From NCBI GenBank assembly GCA_021777365.1, contig JAJYDP010000343.1, positions 1 through 5,820 on the forward strand: a DNA stretch of 5,820 bases, in the 5' to 3' direction. Source of the stretch: Chloroflexota bacterium. Lineage in GTDB: Bacteria; Chloroflexota; Limnocylindria; Limnocylindrales; CSP1-4. The notes beneath the pieces were generated by a model. It was not told where the DNA came from. It saw only the letters and a list, made by a program, of their open reading frames with translations, and searched no databases. Of the stretch, positions 1-5,639 are shown piece by piece; the stretch's first letter is position 1, and the number at the start of each line of letters is the position of its first letter. The translations under genes and the position numbers were made by a program.

Positions 1-917
1 TCGCTCGTGCGCACCAGGACGGCGACGTTCTCGACACGTAGCCAGCGGCACTCGAACCCCCCGACCGGCGGGCCACCTCCGGAACTGACGATGCCGAGCA
101 GACCGTCCTCGAGCGCCCCGGCGGCGCCCGACGGGATGGGCACGGCGCGGGCGAGCGCGTCCGGCGAGGGGGCGATCGCGACCAGCGAGAAGGTCGGGAT
201 GTACGGCGACGGCGCCGGCACGACGTACTCGCGGGCAGCCGCGATGAGCGACCCGCAATCGGCGCCGTAGACGCCGTTCCCTTCCGGCACGAGAGTCGCG
301 TCCGGCGCCACACCGTGCAGCGCGACGGACACGGCCGCGATGCTGAGCGGGCGCGGAGCTGTGGCGTCGTCGCCGGTCCATAGGACCGCCTCGACCACCA
401 TCGCCCGGGCGCATATCGTCTGCTGCGCGCCGCACTGCCCGGCGCGTGGGTCGTGGACATGGACCCGCAGGATCGCCGGACCACTCTCGAGGTGACTCAC
501 GTCGGCGAAATGGAACGTCAGCTCGCCCTGCGCGACGAGGTCACCGTTCGTGTCGCCCGCGACGTCGCTGAACGCCGGCTGTCCGCACAGCGCCAGCCAG
601 AGGTCAGCAGGCGCGGTCTCCGCAGGGCAGGAGTAGAAGATCCCGGGAATGAACGTGACCCATCCCCCCAGGAGGAACGGGGTGGCATCCGTGGCCGCCC
701 GCTCGTGGTCGAGGGCGGCGACACCACGAAACACCGGCTGATCGGCGAACAGGCGCGGCAGGCCGTCGGGGTAGCGGCCGCCTGCAGGCGACGGCGACGC
801 GATCGGCCTGACGGCGCGGACGGGCGGCGTGCCCGTCGCGCCCGGCGCAGCGCAGCCGAGCAGGCCCGCGGCCACGAGCGGCGCCATCAACGCCCAGGAG
901 ATGCGGCGGGGCCTCAT
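1..917 (-). CDS. Exported lipoprotein of unknown function, 3' end beyond the left edge
   Basis: I translated the minus strand from the ATG at 917 and found no stop to base 1, giving 305 complete codons with the C-terminus outside the window. Residues 1-22 form a lipoprotein signal peptide: a basic MRPRR head, a hydrophobic stretch (about 8-20) and the lipobox LLGC with Cys22 as the lipidated residue. A Pro/Ala/Ser-rich linker follows to about residue 46. The mature part is beta-rich in appearance and has six further cysteines (97, 111, 162, 169, 221, 290), which could form disulfides outside the membrane. I do not recognise the family. No Shine-Dalgarno sequence precedes the start, but an ECF-type promoter motif (923-950) ends 5 bases before the ATG, so a leaderless transcript is likely. 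The gene follows the sigma-1/anti-sigma operon on the same strand after a 114-base gap. Inferred role: an envelope protein in the sigma-1 regulon. The frame and lipobox are seen; the role is inference. Confidence 0.85.
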   Translation of the reverse strand, partial: MRPRRISWALMAPLVAAGLLGCAAPGATGTPPVRAVRPIASPSPAGGRYPDGLPRLFADQPVFRGVAALDHERAATDATPFLLGGWVTFIPGIFYSCPAETAPADLWLALCGQPAFSDVAGDTNGDLVAQGELTFHFADVSHLESGPAILRVHVHDPRAGQCGAQQTICARAMVVEAVLWTGDDATAPRPLSIAAVSVALHGVAPDATLVPEGNGVYGADCGSLIAAAREYVVPAPSPYIPTFSLVAIAPSPDALARAVPIPSGAAGALEDGLLGIVSSGGGPPVGGFECRWLRVENVAVLVRTS

Positions 918-922
918 GCCGA

Positions 923-950
923 CCAGACGAGCCGCGGGCCGCGATGGTTC
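923..950 (-). promoter_or_regulatory. Putative ECF sigma promoter of the lipoprotein gene
   Basis: On the minus strand the -35-like GGGAAC (GAAC at 950-947) is followed by 17 bases (CATCGCGGCCCGCGGCT) and then CGTCTGG (929-923). Five bases later comes the ATG at 917. The GAAC and CGTC cores match the general form of ECF sigma promoters. The same GAAC-N17-CGTCTGG occurs before both sigma genes in this window. The transcription start would fall at or next to the ATG. It lies inside the 918-1031 gap; the rest of that gap shows no clear terminator. Confidence 0.7.
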
Positions 951-1031
951 CCGACACTGCGGATTGGCGGTCAGTCGGGCACGCATACCAAGGCTGGCCG
1001 GGCCCCGCGAGGCAGGCGTCGGGCGTGCGGG

Positions 1032-3041
1032 TCAGCGCGTCTGCGCCTGCCCGAACCAGGTCGTGGACCCGTCGGTGAGAAGCACGCCGCCGGGCAGCAC
1101 GACGAGCTCGCCGCCCGCCTGGAACACCGCGAGCGGCGTGCCGAGTTCGGCGAGCCGGGTCCAGGACCCGCCGTCGGTCGACGTCCAGACGCCCGGGTCG
1201 CTGCCGCCTCGATAGGCGGCGACGCGGGTGCCGTCGGCGCCGAGATCGCCGTCGGGCTCGGTGCCCAGACAGACCTCGGGGGCACAGGTGCCAAGCGGCG
1301 GATAGCCCGCCAGCGTCTGCCAGGACCGGCCGTCGGCGGAGCGCCACCACAGGGTCGTGCCCGGCAACCCGTAGTCGGAGCCCGTGGCGAGGAAGCCGCC
1401 GCTCCCCTGGAGCAGTCCCTCGACCACCGCCACGCGGTCGGCGGCGGGCAGCGGCGTGCTCGTCCAGGTGCGCCCGTCACGGGAAGTGAGCGCGAGGCTG
1501 CCGGTGATCGAGCCGCCGGCCGGCCAGACGCGGCCCGCGGCGACGAACCCGGTCGCGCTGGCGTGCACGTCCCAGAGGAGTGTGTCGGCCGGCAGGGCGG
1601 CAGGCGGCAGCAGCGACCAGGTGACACCGTCGGGCGAGGTCGCCACGCGGGCCGTCAGGTCGGCCCCGCCCGAGACCGGCGCGAACGCGACGATCAGGCC
1701 GCCGACCCCGCCCGCGAGCGAGACGTGCGGTTCGCCGTCGGTCGGCAGCGGCAGGTCCGGCCCCGCGTGGGCGCTCCAGGCCAGGCCATCGGAGGAGGTC
1801 CACGACGTGATCGGGCCGTACAGGCTGCCGCACATCGAGGGCGGGCACGCCGCGGTGCCGCCGGCAGCGGTGAGCGCCACGAGCTGGCCTCCGGCCGCCG
1901 CGAGGCCGAGCACGAGGGAGTGGGTACCGAACACGGAGCCGAGGGGTTGCCAGTCGGCCCCGTCGCTCGAGCCCCACAACGGCGTCCACCAGCCGCTCGG
2001 GCCCGGCTGGTCGAGGCCGACGGCCAGGAAGCCCTTGCTCCAGCGCACGACCGAGCGCACCTGCGCGAGCGGATCAGCGGCCGCCAGGCGTGTCCAGCGG
2101 ATGGCGGTCCAGGGAACGTCGGCCGCCGGCGGGAGAGGCGTCGTGAAGGCCCCCAGCGAGGCGGGGAGCGCGAACGAGACCCCGGGCGATGGACCCGCCG
2201 GAGCCGTGGGCTGGTAGGGGGCGGGCGACGCCGGGGTGGGCAGGGGCGGCACGACGTTCCGGGCGTCGGGGGCCACCGCCCGGATGCTCGCCGCCATCGT
2301 GGCGAGATCATCGAGGACGCCGTCGCGCTCGAAGCGCGCCAGATCGCGGTACGTGCCGCTGCCCTGCAGCTCGAGCGTGAAGGGCTGGCCGTCGCCGATC
2401 GCGTAGGCGACGACCTCGAGCACGGGGGCTGGCTTGCCGGCCAGCGCGGTGATGACGTAGATCTTCGCGCTCGGCAGGGTTCGCACGAGCTGGAACTGCC
2501 AGTCGTCGCGCGCCCACATCTGCTCGATCCCCGCCGTCCAACCCGCGAGCGTCGGGTATTGCTGGAAGAGGGCCCACTGGGCGATCGTGCCGCTGGAGCC
2601 CGCCGCCTCCCCGGCGAGCTTCAGGTTGACGACCGAGAGGACGATCCCCTGCACCTGCGTGCCCTCGAAGCCCGGGGCGACGTAGCCGCGGCCCATCGGC
2701 AGGCCCGATGCGCCGGACGTCCAGTTCGCCGGGCGCAGCATGCGGTAGCCGTAGAGCCCGTCGGTCTGCTCGACGAAGCCGCTGACGAGCGAGCTGCGGG
2801 GGGTGGGCAGCGCGGCCCCGGGCCCCACGGCCGGCCGGACGAGGACCGCGACGAGTGCGGCCGCGGCGAGGAGCACCACCGTGGCTGCGGCCGCGAGGAG
2901 GCGGGGCTGCCAGCGCCCGCGACGCCGGGCGGGCCGCAGGGGGACGGCCGCCACGGCGGCGCGCAACTCGGGCGGGACATCGCGGGGCGCCAGGGCCTCG
3001 AGCACCGCGTGTAGGTCGCGCTCGAACCGCTCGTCGCTCAT
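1032..3041 (-). CDS. Single-pass membrane anti-sigma/sensor protein with C-terminal beta-propeller
   Basis: This 669-residue protein starts at an ATG that overlaps the sigma-1 stop codon as ATGA, so the two are almost certainly translationally coupled. Residues 1-47 are a short, charged cytoplasmic head (ERDLHAVLEALAPRDVPPEL) without the HxxxCxxC motif of zinc anti-sigma factors. Residues 48-69 form one membrane helix. Residues about 85-256 make an outside domain beginning GLYGYRMLRPANW, which resembles the opening of PsbP/LpqN-like lipoprotein domains. A Pro-rich linker (about 258-287) leads to a beta-propeller with six Asp-box-like repeats of the form SxDGxxW, with Asp at 360, 418, 471, 522, 570 and 623, spaced 48-58 residues apart. 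Two close Cys pairs (399/404, 586/591) may be disulfides. Position and topology argue for an anti-sigma factor whose outside part senses a signal. Family recognition is limited to the repeat type; the signal is unknown. No catalytic sialidase residues were identified, so an enzyme role is not supported. Confidence 0.88.
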   Translation of the reverse strand: MSDERFERDLHAVLEALAPRDVPPELRAAVAAVPLRPARRRGRWQPRLLAAAATVVLLAAAALVAVLVRPAVGPGAALPTPRSSLVSGFVEQTDGLYGYRMLRPANWTSGASGLPMGRGYVAPGFEGTQVQGIVLSVVNLKLAGEAAGSSGTIAQWALFQQYPTLAGWTAGIEQMWARDDWQFQLVRTLPSAKIYVITALAGKPAPVLEVVAYAIGDGQPFTLELQGSGTYRDLARFERDGVLDDLATMAASIRAVAPDARNVVPPLPTPASPAPYQPTAPAGPSPGVSFALPASLGAFTTPLPPAADVPWTAIRWTRLAAADPLAQVRSVVRWSKGFLAVGLDQPGPSGWWTPLWGSSDGADWQPLGSVFGTHSLVLGLAAAGGQLVALTAAGGTAACPPSMCGSLYGPITSWTSSDGLAWSAHAGPDLPLPTDGEPHVSLAGGVGGLIVAFAPVSGGADLTARVATSPDGVTWSLLPPAALPADTLLWDVHASATGFVAAGRVWPAGGSITGSLALTSRDGRTWTSTPLPAADRVAVVEGLLQGSGGFLATGSDYGLPGTTLWWRSADGRSWQTLAGYPPLGTCAPEVCLGTEPDGDLGADGTRVAAYRGGSDPGVWTSTDGGSWTRLAELGTPLAVFQAGGELVVLPGGVLLTDGSTTWFGQAQTR

Positions 3042-3607
3042 CGCAGGCTCCCCCCGCCGGTGCGCGCGGCGGCGTCGTAGGCGGCATGCAGCAGATCGAG
3101 GGCGGCATGCAGGCGGGACTTCACCGTGCCCGGCCGCTCACCGGTGCGCGCCGCGACCTCCTCGAGCGAAAGGCCCGCGCCGTAGTGCAGCACTACGACC
3201 ATTCGCTGCTCGGCGCTGAGCTCTGCGAGCGACCGGCGCAGGGCGTCGCGCTCGAGGAGGCGCGGCAGGCCGTCGGGTGCCGGCAGCTCGGGCAGGTCGT
3301 CCATGGGCAGCGTGCGCACCCGTCGGCGCCGTCGCAGCCGGTCACGACAGCCGTTCACGAGGATTCGCCCGAACCAGGCCTCGAAGCGCTCGGGGTCCCG
3401 CAGGTCGGCGAAGCGGTCCCAGGCACGCAGGGCGGCATCCTGCACCGCGTCCTGCGCCTCGCCCTCGCTGCCCAGGAGGAGCGCCGCCAGGCGGTACGAG
3501 GGGGCCAGGGTGCGGTCCGTCAGGCGGGCGAACGCGGCCGCCCGCTCGGCCTCGCTGCGGCCCCCGCCGTCCTCCAGGTCCGCCACCATCGCCTCCCTGC
3601 CGACCAT
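3038..3607 (-). CDS. RNA polymerase ECF-type sigma factor (sigma-1)
   Basis: The 189-residue product has the two-domain ECF layout. Region 2 spans about residues 25-95 and includes SYRLAALLLG, the helix EAQDAVQDAALRAW and the promoter-melting segment FEAWFGRILVNGCRDRLRRR. A short Pro-rich linker (about 100-116) follows. Region 4 spans about 120-178 with a clear helix-turn-helix (LSLEEVAARTGERPGTVKSR). It would direct RNA polymerase to a small regulon, probably promoters of the GAAC-N17-CGTCTGG type found here. The ATG at 3607 was chosen because it lies 6 bases after such a motif. An internal ATG at 3589 has GGAGG only 2 bases before it, too close to be a normal ribosome site, and the frame upstream of 3607 runs through the promoter. 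The stop codon overlaps the start of the anti-sigma gene. Length is typical for the family. Family assignment is secure; regulon and signal are inferred. Confidence 0.95.
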   Translation of the reverse strand: MVGREAMVADLEDGGGRSEAERAAAFARLTDRTLAPSYRLAALLLGSEGEAQDAVQDAALRAWDRFADLRDPERFEAWFGRILVNGCRDRLRRRRRVRTLPMDDLPELPAPDGLPRLLERDALRRSLAELSAEQRMVVVLHYGAGLSLEEVAARTGERPGTVKSRLHAALDLLHAAYDAAARTGGGSLR

Positions 3608-3613
3608 ACACGT

Positions 3614-3641
3614 CCAGACGACGGCCGGGCCCGGATCGTTC
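3614..3641 (-). promoter_or_regulatory. Putative autoregulated ECF promoter of the sigma-1 operon
   Basis: On the minus strand GAAC (3641-3638), 17 bases (GATCCGGGCCCGGCCGT) and CGTCTGG (3620-3614) are followed 6 bases later by the sigma-1 ATG at 3607. The core and spacing are identical to the elements before sigma-2 and the lipoprotein. The -35 sits in an inverted repeat, GATCG-AA-CGATC (3645-3634), and the spacer contains the perfect palindrome CCGGGCCCGG (3634-3625); either could bind an additional regulator. Autoregulation is common for ECF operons, which supports the reading. Confidence 0.75.
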
Positions 3642-3672
3642 GATCTTCGTTGGGCAGGACACGCCCTCAGCG

Positions 3673-3687
3673 GCCCGAACCTCGGGC
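3673..3687 (-). other. Short inverted repeat between the membrane gene and sigma-1
   Basis: On the minus strand GCCCGA-GGT-TCGGGC is a perfect 6-base stem with a 3-base loop. It lies between the stop at 3736 and the sigma-1 promoter. No T-tract follows, so it is not a standard intrinsic terminator; it may be a factor-dependent terminator element, an operator or chance in GC-rich DNA. Confidence 0.35.
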
Positions 3688-3715
3688 GCATCACCCGGGC
3701 GCGATCGCAGGTGAG

Positions 3716-3728
3716 CCCCGTGCCGGGG
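3716..3728 (-). terminator. Possible weak hairpin after the four-helix membrane protein gene
   Basis: On the minus strand CCCCG-GCA-CGGGG forms a 5-base GC-only stem starting 8 bases after the stop codon at 3738-3736. The place is right for a terminator, but the stem is short and there is no T-tract, so support is weak. Confidence 0.25.
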
Positions 3729-3735
3729 TGGGGCC

Positions 3736-4248
3736 TCAGGCGAGCCCGGCGCTCCGGGAGCGTCGCACGGCGGTACGCAGGATCCACGCCCAGGCGAGCC
3801 CGAGGGGGAGCACCGACCCGATGGCGATCGTCAGGTAGGCCCCGGCAAAGATTGCGGCCTTCTCGAGCGCGATGCCGTCATCGCCGACGGGTCCCGACAG
3901 CAGCGGCGTGAGGCCGCGAGCCAGAACGAAGACCCACGCAGTCGCGACGACGCCGATCGCGGCGCTGGCGAGCACCGCCGGCGCGACGAGCGAGTCCTCG
4001 GTCCCGGGGCCGAGTGCCGCCCCCAGGACCAGAGCGAGGACGACCAGCCCACACGGGACGAGCTGGCCCCAGGGGCCGACCGGGAGCATCAATCCCACGA
4101 TCTCGCGGAAGGTCGGGAAGAGCGCCCCGAGCGGGGTCGACGATGCGCCGATCGCCGCGATCGAGAGCACGGCGACCCACCCTGCCAGCACCGCGCCACC
4201 TGTCCGCCATCGCATCGTCGGTGCCGTCGGGCCACTGTGCCCGTTCAC
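3736..4248 (-). CDS. Four-helix integral membrane protein of unknown function
   Basis: A GTG at 4248 overlaps the upstream gene's TGA as GTGA, giving a 170-residue product; an in-frame ATG at 4215 (MRWRTGG) would give 159 residues. Hydrophobic stretches at about residues 18-37, 62-81, 89-110 and 130-157 predict four membrane helices. The C-terminus is basic (RTAVRRSRSAGLA), which suggests it is cytoplasmic. No enzyme or transporter motif was recognised. The stop/start overlap with the six-helix gene means they are probably one operon and perhaps one complex. Both lie between the damaged and the intact sigma gene, so they may once have been controlled by, or acted on, sigma-2; this is inference. 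Nothing in the sequence identifies a substrate. Confidence 0.75.
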   Translation of the reverse strand: MNGHSGPTAPTMRWRTGGAVLAGWVAVLSIAAIGASSTPLGALFPTFREIVGLMLPVGPWGQLVPCGLVVLALVLGAALGPGTEDSLVAPAVLASAAIGVVATAWVFVLARGLTPLLSGPVGDDGIALEKAAIFAGAYLTIAIGSVLPLGLAWAWILRTAVRRSRSAGLA

Positions 4249-4883
4249 GACGTCCGGCGGTGCGTCGGACCGGAGCGGACCGAAGTGGGCGGCCAGGCGA
4301 CCGGCATGGCCGCACCCTCGCGGAGGGACGCGTTGCTGACGACGGCGTAGAGGAGCACGACGAAGCCGGCCAGGCAGGCCAGCGCCCCGAGCCATGCCCA
4401 GGCGCCACGGCTCACGCTCACCACGGCGCCGCCGGCGATGAGCCAGACCGCCAGGAGCAGCCACGCCGCGACGGGCCGGCGGCGGGGGTCGCGTTCCCAC
4501 AGGAGCGCGCCGACGAACCCGAGGAGGCAGCCGACGACGAAGAGGCCGGCCCAGGCATCCCCGAGACCCGGCATGGCCTGCACGGTGGGGCGGACGAGGG
4601 CGGCGGTCGCGAACATGCCCGCGACGAGCGCGCCTGTCGAGATGCCGTAGGCGAACGCCCACAGGAGTGCGCGGCGAGGGTCGGACGTGCGATGGCCGAC
4701 GTATCCACCGGCCGCCGCGCCGAGGGCCGGGCTGCACACCGCCAGGAGGAGGGTGCCGTCGAGCGCCAGTGGCACGGACGATGCGGCGACACTGAGCGCG
4801 ACCAGCGCGAGGCCCGTTACGCCGATCAGCAGGCTGATCGCCCGCCGCGCGTCCATGGTCGAATGCCACCACGTCTGGAACAT
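4245..4883 (-). CDS. Six-helix integral membrane protein of unknown function
   Basis: The ATG at 4883 (MFQTWW) was preferred because GGGAGG lies upstream of it at a workable distance of about 10 bases. An ATG at 4919 would add 12 Gly/Pro-rich residues and one at 4856 would still keep all helices. The 212-residue product has hydrophobic stretches at about 15-38, 44-63, 72-95, 109-129, 138-157 and 162-183, hence six predicted helices, and a polar tail of roughly 25 residues. The loop ERDPRRRP (130-137) and the loop with HRTSDPRR (64-71) are basic and probably cytoplasmic. I do not recognise the family. Its frame is open upstream through the broken region 4 of sigma-2, and a fragment resembling that region lies in it, a sign that the start region sits on pseudogene debris. 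It overlaps the next gene by four bases. Confidence 0.75.
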   Translation of the reverse strand: MFQTWWHSTMDARRAISLLIGVTGLALVALSVAASSVPLALDGTLLLAVCSPALGAAAGGYVGHRTSDPRRALLWAFAYGISTGALVAGMFATAALVRPTVQAMPGLGDAWAGLFVVGCLLGFVGALLWERDPRRRPVAAWLLLAVWLIAGGAVVSVSRGAWAWLGALACLAGFVVLLYAVVSNASLREGAAMPVAWPPTSVRSGPTHRRTS

Positions 4884-4942
4884 CGGGCCAGGTCCTCCCG
4901 GATCGCCGGACGGCACCATGGTGCGCTCAGCCCTGGCCGTTT

Positions 4943-4967
4943 GTCGAGGGGCTGCCGGGTAGGGTTC
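4943..4967 (-). promoter_or_regulatory. Weak ECF-like promoter variant before the membrane protein pair
   Basis: On the minus strand TGAAC (GAAC at 4967-4964) is followed after 17 bases by CGAC (4946-4943). Spacing equals that of the three full motifs, but the -10 core is CGAC rather than CGTC and the TGG extension is absent. It would start a transcript about 50 bases before the six-helix gene's ATG. It could equally be chance in GC-rich DNA. Confidence 0.25.
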
Positions 4968-5580
4968 AGCGTGCCTCCACGCGCGAGCGGACTCCCTTCG
5001 GATCGAGCACCACCCAGCAGCAGGTCCACCGCGCTGGTCATTCCGGAGGACCACCGCGAGCCCTGGTCGGGGTTCAGGCGGGCGAAGGCGGTTCGGACGG
5101 TGTCGCGCGTCCCCGCCGACCGGATCTCGTCGGGCGCCGCGATGGAGCCGGCCGCCTCGAGGTCGACCAGCCGCAGGACCCGACAATGGCGCAGCCGGTC
5201 GCAGCAGACGTTGACGAGAATCCGGTCGAACCAGCCGTCGAACGCCGCGGGATCGCGCAGCGTCCCTGCGCGGGCCCATGCCGACAGGATCGCCTCGTGG
5301 GTCGCGTCCTCCGCTTCCACGCGGTCGCCGAGGACGAGCGCGGCCAGGCGATAGCTCGACGCGAGCCGCCGCTCGATGCGGTCGGCCAGGTCCGCTCGAT
5401 CGAGCCCGCCAGGATGCGCCAGCTGCACCGGCCGGGCGGGCGCCGGCTCGACGACCGAGGATGCCGCAGGCGGCGAGGGAGGGCGCGCGATCGCCCGAGG
5501 CGTTCGGTCCGGCGTCGGACGCTCGATCACCTGCGCCCCCACCTCGGCCCCTCGCTGCCCCGGGACGAGGTGTCCTTCAT
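4966..5580 (-). pseudogene. Degenerate ECF sigma factor (sigma-2), paralog of sigma-1
   Basis: Region 2 is well preserved: SSYRLAALVLG, EAEDATHEAILSAW, FDGWFDRILVNVCCDRLR. It matches sigma-1 in about 36 of 61 residues by hand alignment. Region 4 is not readable in one frame. The sigma frame gives FARLNPDQ and then loses similarity near 5062; GLAVVLRNDQ, the expected next helix, is in a second frame; VVLDPKGVRSRVEAR, the expected recognition helix, is in a third frame and ends at a TGA (4968-4966). At least two shifts are therefore needed within about 100 bases. The 5' end is also odd: the ATG placed just after the promoter (5580) opens a frame of only 17 codons, ending at 5527 where a GTG (5530) overlaps its stop and is in the sigma frame. 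From that GTG about 44 Pro/Ala-rich residues precede region 2. Most likely a pseudogene; assembly errors are the alternative. Confidence 0.75.
5527..5580 (-). CDS. Possible 17-residue leader ORF before sigma-2
   Basis: An ATG four bases after the promoter motif opens MKDTSSRGSEGPRWGRR and a TGA. That TGA overlaps a GTG in the sigma-2 frame as GTGA, the same kind of junction that links the two membrane protein genes. It may be a coupled leader peptide, or simply the original sigma-2 start separated from its body by a frameshift. The second is simpler given the other damage in this gene. Confidence 0.3.
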   Translation of the reverse strand: MKDTSSRGSEGPRWGRR

Positions 5581-5584
5581 CGGT

Positions 5585-5612
5585 CCAGACGTGCGAAGCG
5601 CCCGTGAGGTTC
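5585..5612 (-). promoter_or_regulatory. Putative ECF promoter of sigma-2
   Basis: On the minus strand TTGAAC (GAAC at 5612-5609), 17 bases (CTCACGGGCGCTTCGCA) and CGTCTGG (5591-5585) precede an ATG at 5580 by four bases. The spacer does not resemble those of the other two copies, so the shared -35, -10 and spacing are not explained by recent copying of the whole site. It sits in the short gap after the upstream stop codon at 5642-5640. Confidence 0.7.
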
Positions 5613-5639
5613 AACGTCGGGATCACGGCGCGATGGCGG

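Noticed and set aside
358..364. Sialidase identity for the protein with Asp-box-like repeats
   Set aside because: Positions given are residues 358-364 of the propeller protein, the first repeat. Asp-box-like repeats occur in many propellers, and no catalytic Arg triad or Tyr/Glu pair could be placed.
1185..1191. Other CGTCTGG copies on the minus strand, as at 1191-1185 and 1530-1524
   Set aside because: They lie inside coding sequence and have no GAAC 17 bases upstream.
604..1350. A 248-codon minus-strand open frame
   Set aside because: It crosses the end of the propeller gene, the intergenic gap and the start of the lipoprotein in the wrong frame for both, and its translation is Arg-rich without motifs.
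453..3014. An 853-codon plus-strand open frame
   Set aside because: It is antisense to the anti-sigma/propeller gene and the lipoprotein, its translation is almost only Arg, Gly, Ala and Pro without any domain pattern, and the minus-strand readings show clear motifs.
3038..3787. A longer sigma-1 starting at the ATG at 3787
   Set aside because: The extra 60 residues would cover the promoter motif and the end of the membrane protein gene and resemble no sigma factor sequence.
3736..4872. A 378-residue version of the four-helix membrane protein
   Set aside because: The first roughly 208 residues lie inside the six-helix gene in another frame and are Arg/Pro-rich; the GTG at 4248 gives a clean start.
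4014..5354. A 446-codon plus-strand open frame
   Set aside because: It is antisense to the two membrane protein genes and the sigma-2 relic; its composition is the Arg/Ala-rich type expected from a GC-rich shadow frame.
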